The notes under the pieces were generated by a model. That model searched no databases. It was not told the DNA's origin and was given only the letters and a program-made list of their open reading frames with translations. Made by a program: the position numbers and the translations under genes. Below are positions 9,996 through 22,225 of a stretch of 64,000 bases of DNA, one piece after another (the first letter of the stretch is position 1; each line of letters starts with the position of its first letter). The DNA comes from Cepaea nemoralis (taxonomy: Eukaryota; Mollusca; Gastropoda; Stylommatophora; Helicidae). Location of the stretch: contig JACEFZ010014533.1 of NCBI GenBank assembly GCA_014155875.1, positions 1 through 64,000 of the forward strand, in the 5' to 3' direction.

Positions 9996-10224
9996 CTGCG
10001 ACCAGAGGATCTGGCCAACTTCAAGGTTGCTGCGACCAGAGGATCTGGCCAACTTCAAGGTTGCTGCGACCAGAGGATCTGGCCAACTTCAAGGTTGCTG
10101 CGACCAGAGGATCTGGCCAACTTCAAGGTTGCTGCGACCAGAGGATCTGGCCAACTTCAAGGTTGCTGCGACCAGAGGATCTGGCCAACTTCAAGGTTGC
10201 TGCGACCAGAGGATCTGGCCAACT
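9996..10224 (+). repeat. 34-bp minisatellite, right part (about 6.6 units)
   Basis: Unit starts at 10000, 10034, 10068, 10102, 10136, 10170 and 10204, the last one partial. Units are almost identical. The first five bases are the second copy of the CTGCG target duplication. 34 is not a multiple of three, so the array is read differently in each unit and has no coding sense. Confidence 0.95.
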
Positions 10225-10400
10225 CTCAGAACTCCGAGGAAAGGCCAGACGGAGACATAATCAGACTGCTACTGGTACCATTAGTATTGGTACTCTTCGC
10301 TGGCTGTTGAAGATGACGTCTAAGCATGCATGGGAATGACCTGAGTGCTGTGATGTCGATTATAGACTCAACTCAACTCAACTCATCTTAACTCAACCCC
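10225..10400 (+). pseudogene. I-like LINE 3' end
   Basis: The translation about 10258-10345 reads NQTATGTISIGTLRWLL...HAWE, then a stop and PEC, matching NQHRTGTISHRTLMHML...HLWTCPEC at 60050-60712. It is followed at about 10374-10398 by an (ACTCA)n tail, which is also found at the ends of the copies near 51940 and 59694. This is the end of the fragment that begins at 1. Confidence 0.8.
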
Positions 10401-10584
10401 TTCACATGTTATCAGTGAACTGTTTACGTCGAAGTTGATGGTCATCCCGTTAGCACACCATTTGTTATTGTTCTTGTAATGTTAACCTTGGGCGCTGTAT
10501 CATATGTTACAAGGCCTTTCTCATAGAAAGCATACGACGCTAAACAACCTTGATCCTATGGTATATTGACTCCAGCATACATAT

Positions 10585-10800
10585 AACGTTCACACGGGAC
10601 ATTACAGTCAACCCCAGCATGCAATCGCTGTTTGTAATTTACTGGACAATTTGTACGTTCAGTAGTTTGCCATTGCTTTCTAAACGGCCGACGCATAATA
10701 CCAAAGAATCAATTCAAAGTGGTCTGCTTCTAAATCGCCAGCACCTAGTTTCGAACCTTTCATTCAGTATGACGAGGAATTGCACCGTGGGCGCAGTGTC
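10585..10800 (-). mobile_element. tRNA-derived SINE, family 1 (degenerate copy)
   Basis: On the minus strand it carries the family core: AGCAATGGCAAACTACTGAA, a spacer, then a worn version of the GACAGCGATGTCC end. A box-B-like GGTTCGAAAC lies in the head. The family has at least seven copies in the window (10585, 11255, 11517, 28683, 29727, 35720, 59715). Confidence 0.65.
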
Positions 10801-10894
10801 GGTATGCTTACGCATATAACTACTTAAATAGTACACTTTCTTTACCACTGCTTGTTCCATCCTGTCGTACATTAACCTTTTCTGTTTTCTGTTA

Positions 10895-11150
10895 TCTGTT
10901 GGGGTATCAATCATCCTCGCACAAGTACATAGGCTCTCAGAATCTAACCCCAACAAATGCATCAGCGACCGACGGCTAATAGTGTCAGTTCTGTGTAAAA
11001 TGATGAGGACCCCTCGTTCTCCCGATGTGCCTCTCGTGTCTGGCCCTGCAAATTCTTACACCAATCTCTCATTCTGGACAACGATGTGGATTCACTGACT
11101 TCAAAGCTCCCCCGCTCTCGACATTTCTCTAAGGGCGTTAATAACATCGG
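10895..11150 (-). pseudogene. I-like LINE 3' fragment
   Basis: Minus-strand pieces read VSESTSLSRMRD and further on LGLDSESLCTCARMIDTPTDN. These match VSDSTSLSRMKD and LGGGSEHLWTCPECNEDTPTDN at 60050-60712 with frameshifts between them. It is a short dead 3' piece. Confidence 0.7.
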
Positions 11151-11254
11151 CTAACCTAATATATCTCAATTGTTGCTTTGTCTTCTACTCAATATGATTA
11201 CTATTTGAACTACATTAGACGTACTTTTTATTATTTTTTTTTTCTTTTTTTCCC

Positions 11255-11490
11255 GCATATCCTATTTACAGGACATCGCTGTCAACACCAGCATTTTACC
11301 GCTGTTGGTGATTTCTTGACAAGTTTACGCTCAGTAGTTTGCCATTGCTTTCTGAGCGACCGGCTCACATACCCCCCGTAAGTAACCAACGCGGCTCGAT
11401 CCGCTACCGAATCTAGGACAGTTGTGTTACCCTACGTGGATATATGGTATTACGGAGGAAGTCGTTAGCACCTACCCAGGGAGCCCGGCC
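11255..11490 (-). mobile_element. tRNA-derived SINE, family 1
   Basis: The minus strand has a tRNA-like head, the core with GGCAAACTACTGAGCGTAA, CAAGAAATCACCAACAGC, and the end GACAGCGATGTCCTGTAA, followed by an A-rich tail (T-rich on the plus strand at 11225-11255). It sits head-to-tail with the next copy, both on the minus strand. Confidence 0.8.
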
Positions 11491-11516
11491 ACTTTTTATT
11501 TTTATTTTATTTTTTG

Positions 11517-11755
11517 TGTGTGCATATCCTTTACAGGACATCGCTGTCAACATTAGCATCTTTCAGCTGATTGTTGATTTCTTGGCAAGATTACGCTCAG
11601 TCATTGCTTTCTGAGCGACCGGCTCCATACTCTCATAAGTCACTGGAGCGACTCGAACCGCTTCCAATTCTCGTGCGCTCATGTCAACCACGAGAGTATT
11701 CGGGGTTACGGAGAAAGCTGCTAACTTCTCTACCAGGGAGACCGGCCCACTTTTT
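11517..11755 (-). mobile_element. tRNA-derived SINE, family 1
   Basis: The best-kept head of the family. On the minus strand TGGTAGAGAAG fits the pol III A box and GGTTCGAGTC the B box, and the SINE core and the GACAGCGATGTCCTGTAA end follow. A tail of As mixed with Ts lies at 11495-11516. It adjoins the copy at 11255-11490. Confidence 0.8.
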
Positions 11756-11759
11756 ATTA

Positions 11760-12255
11760 GTTACGTTAAAAACCGATTCTGATAGAAAGAGTTAAAGAAA
11801 CTGCGGCCTGGAACCAACAGAGTTTATCTTAAACAAAACGTCTCAATAGAACAGCGTTACTGGGTAACGAGCTTGACAGGCACGTCAAATTCAATAACAT
11901 ATTGCATTTCTATATACTGAAGGAAACTCATAGAAAGTGGGGACTATAAAGTAATTTTGATCTAATTTTCAATTTGAAAATTAAGAAAGTATGGTATAGA
12001 AAAAGGGTTTAATAACTTACACCATAATGGAATAAAGCACTCAAAGTAATAGAACCGTTAAGTTAAGAATCAATAAACAAAAGATGTGAATGTTAGTCAA
12101 GCAGCAACCATTAGTGAGGCTTCTGTAGCTAAGAATTGCATCTATTGATAATGTCACACTTGAGTGAACTCACTTCTATTGAATATTGCCCACATCTGCA
12201 ATGCATTACTTAGGATCATTGTTCATTTAAGGTTTTTTGTTGCTACTGTTCAAGC
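11760..12255. other. Unassigned sequence
   Basis: No open frame, repeat or motif recognised. It lies between SINEs and the GGTT/GGAT array. Confidence 0.5.
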
Positions 12256-13136
12256 ACAGTAAACTGATTGGTTGGTTGGATGGATGATTGGTTGGTTAAG
12301 TGGTTGGCTGGTTGGTTAATTGGTCGGGTGAGTGGATGGTTGGCTGATTGGGTGGATGGTTGGATAGGTGGGTGGTTGCTTGGTTAGTTGGTTGGTTAGA
12401 TTGCTGATTGCTTGTTGGTTGTTTAAGTGGGTGAGTGGTTGGTTGGATGGATGGATGCATGGATGGTTGGTTGGATGGTTGCTTGGTTGCTTGGATGGTT
12501 TCTTGTTTGGGTGGATGGTTGCATGGTTGGGTGGTTGCATGGTGATTGGTTGGTTGGATGGTTGCTTGGTTGATGGTTGGTTGGTTGGATGGTTGGTTGG
12601 TTAGTTTGGTGGTTTCTGGTTTGTTTGATGGGTTCTGGTTGGTTGGTTGGTTGGTTGGACGGTTGGATGGTTGGTTGGTTGGATGGTTGGTTGGTAGTTT
12701 GGATGGTTGATTGGTTCGATGGTTGGTTGGATGGTTGGTTGGTTGGATGGTTGGTTGGTTGGATGTTTGGTTGTTGGATGTATGGTTGGTTGTATGGATG
12801 GTTGGCTGGTTGGATGTATGGTTGGTTGTATGAATGGTTGGCTGGTTGGATGATTGGCTGGTTGGTTCGATGGTTGGGTGATTGGTTGGTTGGATGGTTG
12901 GTTGGTTGGATGTATGGTTGGTTGTATAGATGGTTGGCTGGTTGGATGATTGGCTGGTTGTTTCGATGGTTGGGTGGTTGGGTGATTGGTTGGTTGGATG
13001 GTTGATTGGTTGGGTGTTTGGTTGGATGTATGGAAGTATGGTTGTTGTATAGATGGTTGGCTGGTTGGGTGATTGGCTGGCTGGTTCGATGGTTGGGTGG
13101 TTGTGTGATTGGTTGGTTGGATGGTTGGTTGGTTGT
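12256..13136. repeat. GGTT/GGAT tetranucleotide array
   Basis: About 880 bp of imperfect GGTT and GGAT units with scattered GGCT and GTAT variants. It begins exactly where the LINE fragment on the minus strand ends (13137), so on that strand it is an AACC/ATCC tail. The long open frames through it are products of the 4-bp repeat. Confidence 0.95.
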
Positions 13137-13775
13137 GAAACCTCTGCCAGGCTCCCAATGTGCATTATCAATGCCTGTATCAATCATGTCCCGCTTACAC
13201 ACATCTTTGTATCGTAGTAGAGGCCGACCCTGAGATCTCCTACCCGTCTGTAATTCACCGAAAAATATGTCCTTTGGTATTCTACCATCATCCATCCTCC
13301 AAACATGTCCTATCCATCTAAGTCTACGAAGACTGAGCATGGAATACACCGTCACACAACCTGATCTTTCCAATACTTCAGTATTTGTGATTTTGTCTTG
13401 CCACTTAATACCAAGTATTCTTCGCAGACACCGCATATGAAAGCTGTTTAAACGTTTCTCTTGGCGTGAGTAAGTTGTCCAGGTTTCACTGCCATAAAGA
13501 AGAGTACTAAGGACACAGGCTTGGTAGACGAGGACTTTTGTTTTGGCAGTAAGCTTCCTGTTCTCCCAGACTCTTTTTGCTAACATGTTCATTGTTGTTG
13601 CTGCCTTGCCAATCCTGATGTTGATTTCCTGATCGAGGGATAATTTGCTATTTACCTCTGATCCTAGATATGTAAAATGGTCTACTATCTCCAGTTCGGC
13701 GTCGTCAATAAAGATTGATGGTACACCATGTGCACCTTGTGACATAATCTGTGTCTTCTTTTTGTTAAAGGCCTA
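13137..13775 (-). pseudogene. RTE-type LINE, RT C-terminal fragment
   Basis: About 200 residues on the minus strand, open without breaks: FTYLGSEVNS, then LLYGSETWTTYSRQEKRL, RCLRRILGIKWQDKI, LRWIGHVWRMDDGRIP, and GRPLLRYKDVCKRDM. This is the familiar C-terminal part of endonuclease/RT LINE proteins of RTE type. It is 5'-truncated near 13775 and runs out into the tetranucleotide array after AHWEPGRGF. It is intact over its length but cannot be functional alone. Confidence 0.85.
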
Positions 13776-13961
13776 GAGATCAATATTTATAGTCGATATT
13801 TTAAAGCGTTTAAGACGGATATTCGATTGAGCATTTTCTTTCGTTTTACTCTGATGTTACATTATAAATATCTAGTTTGAGCTATCTTGAGCTACAGCCT
13901 ACGATGGGTGACGTTGTAATATTATCTTGTGATAATTTGGCCGTGTCCAGCGTGTGCCGCG

Positions 13962-14015
13962 TGATCTAGTGGTTACACACACGCTTCACACACCAGTGAT
14001 CCGGGGTTTGTTTCC
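13962..14015 (+). promoter_or_regulatory. tRNA-like pol III boxes A and B
   Basis: TGATCTAGTGGTTA (13962-13975) differs by one base from the A-box region of tRNA-Glu/Gly-like genes. GGTTTGTTTCC (14005-14015) fits the B-box GGTTCGATTCC at 9 of 11 places. The spacing of about 43 bp is tRNA-like. Confidence 0.65.
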
Positions 14016-14033
14016 GGGTCCGGTCAAGGATAT

Positions 14034-14078
14034 GCACTACTGATGAGCTCAAACGAGAGCGAAACTCGAGTCTAGTGC
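14034..14078 (+). ncRNA. Type I hammerhead self-cleaving ribozyme
   Basis: All core elements are in order. Stem I is GCACTA (14034-14039) with TAGTGC (14073-14078), 6 bp perfect. Then CTGATGA (14040-14046); stem II GCTC (14047-14050) with GAGC (14057-14060) around loop AAACGA; GAAA (14061-14064); and a minimal stem III, CTCGAG (14065-14070). The cleavage triplet GTC is at 14070-14072, so cutting is expected after 14072. Tiny stem III hammerheads of this kind are known from SM-alpha, Penelope-like elements and retrozymes, where they process multimeric RNA. Confidence 0.88.
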
Positions 14079-14170
14079 TTCCACATTGACGTGGATAGGC
14101 CTTAGGTTCATACCAGAATACGATCAGCGTTGCCAGTAGTGGGTTGTGCTCAATATTTAAATATCTAGTT

Positions 14171-14837
14171 GTTTGCCACTCATAACTCAAATACAGCTTT
14201 GAACCATAGACACAATTAGCTCTTAATATTTAACAGTAAATACAGACTCTTAAAGACAATCACCACCATCCTGTTATCTTCTTTAAGAGATAAAATACCG
14301 TAAATAACCGTGTTTCTGCCTCTTTAGAAATATCGGTTTCTGTATTGTGGTTCCTCACGTTGCGGTTATTGTATAAATGCCAGTTTCTCCCATCCCATAT
14401 GCTTTTACGATATCCAAATTGTTCAGTATATTTTCCAGATAAAACAGGCATTATATACCCTTCTGTTGACTTGCTCCGTGTAGCATTCTCCAATGTAAGT
14501 TCCACAGACACACCAGGAACATGAAAGGGATCTTCTTCTTTCCTGTGACAACACCATCCATCTACAGCGACAAGTATCTTAACATCGCCACACAAACACG
14601 CTTTGATCCTCGCTCATCTCTCCTTCCATTGCCACTTTGTCTAACACCCCGCAACGGATCACCCATCAGCTGTGAACTCTGACAACATCACCGTGAAACT
14701 AAGCTCTTCAAACAGTGGATGTTGGTGAATACCAACTGGAATTTGAATAGACGGGCAGATACGAGGTTAACTGCACAAACACCGGCGATGTCAAATAACG
14801 GCACATTATGTCGGTGCTCGAGCAAATACTAACACGT
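14171..14837. other. Unassigned sequence with a 111-residue minus-strand ORF
   Basis: Minus-strand ORF 14260-14595 (MCGDVKILVAVDGWCC at the start) is of a length that could occur by chance. I recognise no domain and see no splice or promoter support. Nothing else is recognised. Confidence 0.3.
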
Positions 14838-15372
14838 GACTCATTGTGAGTGTAACTGGAATGGGAGTGGGTTGGGAATGAATGCGAGAGAAAGATATTG
14901 TATCAATCCACGGTAGTCCTCACACAAGAAACGGACTCATTCCGGCGGCATATTTTTAACTCTGCTAGTATGGGAAAGTGACTAAGGCTGTGATTGAGTA
15001 ACGCTTTTTAGAGAAGTCCAGCATTCAGAGAACAATTGTAGTTCAATGACTTAACCGATTTGACTGCCTTGTTGAATAGTTGACATAACTCTTCGAGTGG
15101 GAGGCGAGGTGTTTGCTTGTTTCCTGAACGGCATGTCAGTCCGATAGGAACTGATGAGCGGTAATGTTGTTGACTCAAAGTCCCGGAAAAACATACGTGA
15201 CAAAAACCACGGACATTTGCGTTGTAATTCTGACAAGGCGTTATTCTATTGACCAGGCAATTGTCGTTTAAACACATGTGATTGTCTGTTCTGTCTGTCT
15301 GTCTGTCTTTTTTGTCCACACATCTTTGTTTGTTTGTCTTTCTGTCTGTCTATCTTTCTGTCTGTCTAACAC
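14838..15372. repeat. Tandem duplication, copy 1 (short CTGT end)
   Basis: Diverged copy of 15373-15930. Shared landmarks in the same order: the CCACGGTAGT and CTCACACAAGAAAC strings, CTGCTAG, CTTCGAGTG, CTGAACGGCATG, and AATTGTCGTTT, ending with CACATCTTTG and short CTGT runs (15290-15310, 15340-15366). Overall similarity is moderate, so the duplication is old. Confidence 0.8.
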
Positions 15373-18650
<3,278 letters not shown>

Positions 18651-19439
18651 ATTATTTATTTATTTAATTATCGTATTGGGGGACATATTCGCCCGATTTA
18701 GTCAGTCACCCGTTAAATGTCATAACCTCTGACTTCGGCATGAATTTACGTAAGATGTATCTTCTCTAGATGCATTCAATGCAAGTTAATGAATTCAATA
18801 TACCCTAAGGCTCCACATTGGTGATTCTTTCATACAATTTTTCTCACTAGTGTGTGTTGAAAGTTTTTACCGTGTTGAAGGGTAAAGACCACTTGCCGAA
18901 GAGTGGCTATGTAGTTTGATAGTTAGTATTATACGAGGAATGTCATTAAATAACAGGCATTTTAGTATTAAGTGCAATGAAGATATGCTCAACGGAAAAT
19001 CTTGTATCTCGACACAAAGTTACTGTTAGGAAATACCCCATGTAGGGGTCGTAATGACTGTGCAGTTTGCACATGCGCAATCGCGATCGCAAAATGGCTG
19101 CCCCACTTTAAACTTGCACTGGGGAAGAACAACGAGACTTTACTATTTTTTTTAAATGATTAATGGGTATGATATATTGTGAAATATACAGACGCATGAT
19201 GATTCAAGATGGAGACAGTTATCTGAAACAGGGGAGATTGGTTGAAAGGTGTGTCTCTGGTTAAGAAAACTTCAAATGTAATATCCCCTGAGAAAGCCGT
19301 GATGACCAGGTTTGGGATATAAAGGGCTCTATATTGTGAATTGCCAATAAAGGAGTGAAACCGTGACTATTGCTAGATACAGAGACGTGCTAGTGGACAA
19401 ACTGAATGCCGACCGACACGCCTGAAACTTCTCTTCTTC
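18651..19439. other. Unassigned sequence
   Basis: It begins with a short ATTT run that tails off the array. No coding or repeat feature recognised. Confidence 0.5.
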
Positions 19440-21690
19440 TTCTATCGTTCGTTTGAAATATGTCTATAACTTCAATGTTGCATCTTGAATGAATTTAACT
19501 GTCATTTTTAGTTCACTCAGTGGTCCATAGAGCTTATCTTCCACTGTCGACTCTCTAGGCCAGAAGGTTTGCCAAAATATGTTGTATTTTGGGCAGTCTT
19601 GGAGTATGTGGCCTGCTCTCTGCGACGCCAATCCACATGTGCACATGGCTGATTCGCCTATCTTGAATTTTTTATAAATGTGGTTGCGTAATATATTGTG
19701 CCCTGTTCTAAGGCTCAGAGTAATGACTTGTTCTGGTTGGTCAATAACTTGGTAGTCGTCTTGGGCAGGTTTTGGTGGTTTTCTTACTGATTTGATCATT
19801 CTTTTCTTTTGGGGGTATGTAATGGGCACATCAGGCTGTTCTTCGTTTGCTCCTTCCTTAGCTAATCGATCAACTCTCTCGTTTCCAGGTACTCCACAGT
19901 GAGATAGTATCCACTGTATGGTGACCTTATGCTGACTGCTAAGTTCAGAAAGTAATGTCCTTAGTACTGGCAATTTCCCAGACAGGAGCGCCTCCAGTAG
20001 GCTACTGATTTTGCATCTGTCAATAGCGCCACAGGTTGTGTACTATGGCTGGTATTTAGTAATTTCTCGATTGCTATCTCGATTGCCTCACTTTCAGCAT
20101 CATCTTTATGGAAGTACTTTCCTGTTCTTACTCTGGTCGTGTCTCTAATATTATTTTGGCATCCTATGTACACTCCCGCTCCTCCATGTCGAACGTCATT
20201 TTGTGCTGACCCATTTGTGTAGACTCGGATTCAGAGGTCCTGTGGCCATTCTTCATCAAGGAAACTGAGAGTAGCTGTTCTGCGCTGGACACTGTTCTGC
20301 TCTTCCTTGTCAAATATTCCTCTCACTTTTTGTCTGGATTTGTGGTAATAGTCTATGTTATTCATTTCATCGAGTTCGTTCTGGAATAGTTTTCAGGGGG
20401 ATACCAACTGTGGGCAGATCGGTAGTTTCTCTGCAGAGTCGTTTGGCCTGGTGGATAGAACTATTTCTTTTCAACCGCCCCATAGCTAGGTTTTCAAATC
20501 TGTTCTTTGTAGGGTGGCCTGGCAAGCTGAGGAACTTTTCTGCTTGTATTAGCGTTTTCGTATCTCTGCGCTCTCTCAAAGCTTGTGTCCTCCCCATCTT
20601 CTCAATATCCACTATAGGGGTTGATCTCATCCCTCCTGTGGTGACTCTAAGTGCTTGATTTTGCACCTTGTCCAGCTCCTGTAGTGTGGTTTTTTTTAAA
20701 ATGCTGAACAAGACACAGTTGACCCGTATTCCAAGTGTGATGTTATGTTCTGTTGATAAAATTTGCTAATTATTTTCCCACTGACTCTCCGTGTGGTTCC
20801 ACTTAGTTTTCTCAGGATGGATATTTTCCTTCTGGCTTTTCTTACTCCTTTTTTTTTTTTTTTGCGCTCGCTCGCTTTGAACTGAAGCGTAGTCCATACA
20901 CACTATTTATAGTAGTGAAGGATTGAATTTTGCATGTGGATTAGATTTCCCTATTAACAGTGTACCTCGCCATCAGGCAAACCCACACCGACTTCTGAGG
21001 TACTTGTAATTAACGTCCTCAAGTCAAGGACGACAGGTCAACAGTTTAGTCCAGCTGTCTTTTGTAGGGGTTGAACAGCTAACGTCGGCATCAGCACACC
21101 AGGTGGTTAGGAATACGCGTTCTTATCCACTCGGTCATGGGGACCTGCACTGCTCTGTTGAAGTGCTTTCACCATGTCAGCATGTCAACAAATGTTACTC
21201 CAAGGTATGTTGGTTCTTTATCTTCTCTTAGGGTTATTTCATTTATCTGTATGATCCCTGCCTTTTGTTGTTGAGAGAGTGTACATATAGTAGTGCTACA
21301 CTTGTCAGTGTTTATGCTGACACATCATATTTTTGCCCATGCAACTAATGCATCAACATCTCTTTGTGGCGATCTGGTGGCTACTGATGAATGTTCATTT
21401 GTGCTCCATAGAACCAGGTCATTAGCATACATTGCCGCTTTAATGCCATGTGGTAGTTAAGCAACAAGATAATTGATGACGATTAGAAAAAGTGTGGGGG
21501 ACAAGACTCCGCCTTGGAGGACACCGTGACGCAGTAGTACTTTCTTGCTCTTTATTCCGTCTATCTGTACTCGGGCTCTTCTGTTAATCAAGTATGCTTT
21601 CACCCATTTATACAATCTTCCACCGAATTTATAGTTTCTCAGTTCCTTCATCAGACCTTCTTTTCAGACTTTGTCACAGGTTTTTTTTTT
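19440..21690 (-). pseudogene. Jockey-like LINE, RT to RNase H and zinc motif, decayed
   Basis: Minus strand, 5'-truncated near 21690. In order: RT segment at 21457-21651 (GRLYKWVKAYL, then GVLQGGVLSPTLFLIVIN); thumb-like region 20367-20711 (LDKVQNQALRVTTGGMRSTP); RNase H start 19961-20173 with LLTDAKSVA; RNase H end and CCHC-type region 19464-19973 (WILSHCGVPGNERVDRLA, LSLRTGHN, CTCGLASQRAGHILQDCP). Stops and frameshifts separate the parts, and a SINE is inserted at 20850-21150. The family copies itself by target-primed reverse transcription; this copy is inactive. Confidence 0.85.
20850..21150 (-). mobile_element. tRNA-derived SINE, family 2
   Basis: On the minus strand it begins GGTCCCCATGACCGAGTGGA, like a tRNA-Ser/Leu 5' half with A box TGACCGAGTGG. 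A B-box-like GTTCAACCC follows, then CTTGACTTGAGGACGT and CTCAGAAGTCGG, ending in a poly(A) tail (T-run at 20849-20863 on the plus strand). It interrupts the jockey-like LINE. Partial relatives lie at 22070-22225 and 52165-52330. Confidence 0.75.
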
Positions 21691-21737
21691 CTTTTGATTG
21701 AAATTTCTTTCAAACGTGCATTGTTACTGCATAACAA

Positions 21738-21894
<157 letters not shown>

Positions 21895-22069
21895 GGCTGC
21901 GCATACAGTAGATGCACTACATGCTGTGACATGTTAGGTATTGAAACATACATTATACAGTCCAAACATGGCGTCATCGGACTTTCAGTTGTTGCGACCC
22001 TTAAAAGAACATTTCAGGTATCAGGACTTTGCTGAGGACAACGGAGTTGTTTTCTTAGTTTTCATTTTT

Positions 22070-22225
22070 AATTTTCGCTCGCTTTCAACTCAAGCGTAAT
22101 CCATATACGTGCTACTACTACTTCTACTGCACTAAACTTATGTTCACATGTGGGTAAGCTTTCCCTATTACCAGAGTCCCTCGCCATCCGGCGTGCCCAC
22201 TCCTACTTCAGAGGTAAGGAAAACG
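22070..22225 (-). mobile_element. SINE family 2, 3' fragment
   Basis: CGCTCGCTTTCAACTCAAGC, TTCCCTATTA, CTCGCCATC and CTTCAGAGGTA match the same order of strings at 20858-21005. The tRNA-like head is missing. Confidence 0.7.

Larger units (their letters stand above)
13865..14170 (+). mobile_element. SINE-like element with hammerhead ribozyme
   Basis: TAAATATCTAGTT occurs at 13865-13877 and again at 14158-14170, a perfect 13-bp direct repeat that reads as a target-site duplication around 280 bp. Inside are pol III-type boxes (13962-14015) and, 19 bp later, a complete hammerhead ribozyme (14034-14078). The arrangement recalls the Schistosoma SM-alpha family, SINE-like repeats with pol III boxes and a hammerhead. 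The A box lies about 85 bp inside the insertion, not near its 5' end. No second copy is seen in the window. Confidence 0.7.

Noticed and set aside
9996..10224. 34-bp repeats as a CRISPR array
   Set aside because: Units are directly adjacent with no unique spacers, and the context is a eukaryotic LINE.
12296..13745. ORFs of 142-440 residues rich in NQPTNQPS or GWLVGWL
   Set aside because: Products of the GGTT/GGAT array. Only the first ~200 residues of the 440-residue frame (13137-13745) are real LINE coding sequence.
14260..14595. 111-residue minus-strand ORF as a host gene
   Set aside because: No recognised motif, no clear splice sites or promoter, and such length occurs by chance in 64 kb. 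Mentioned only as part of the unassigned region.
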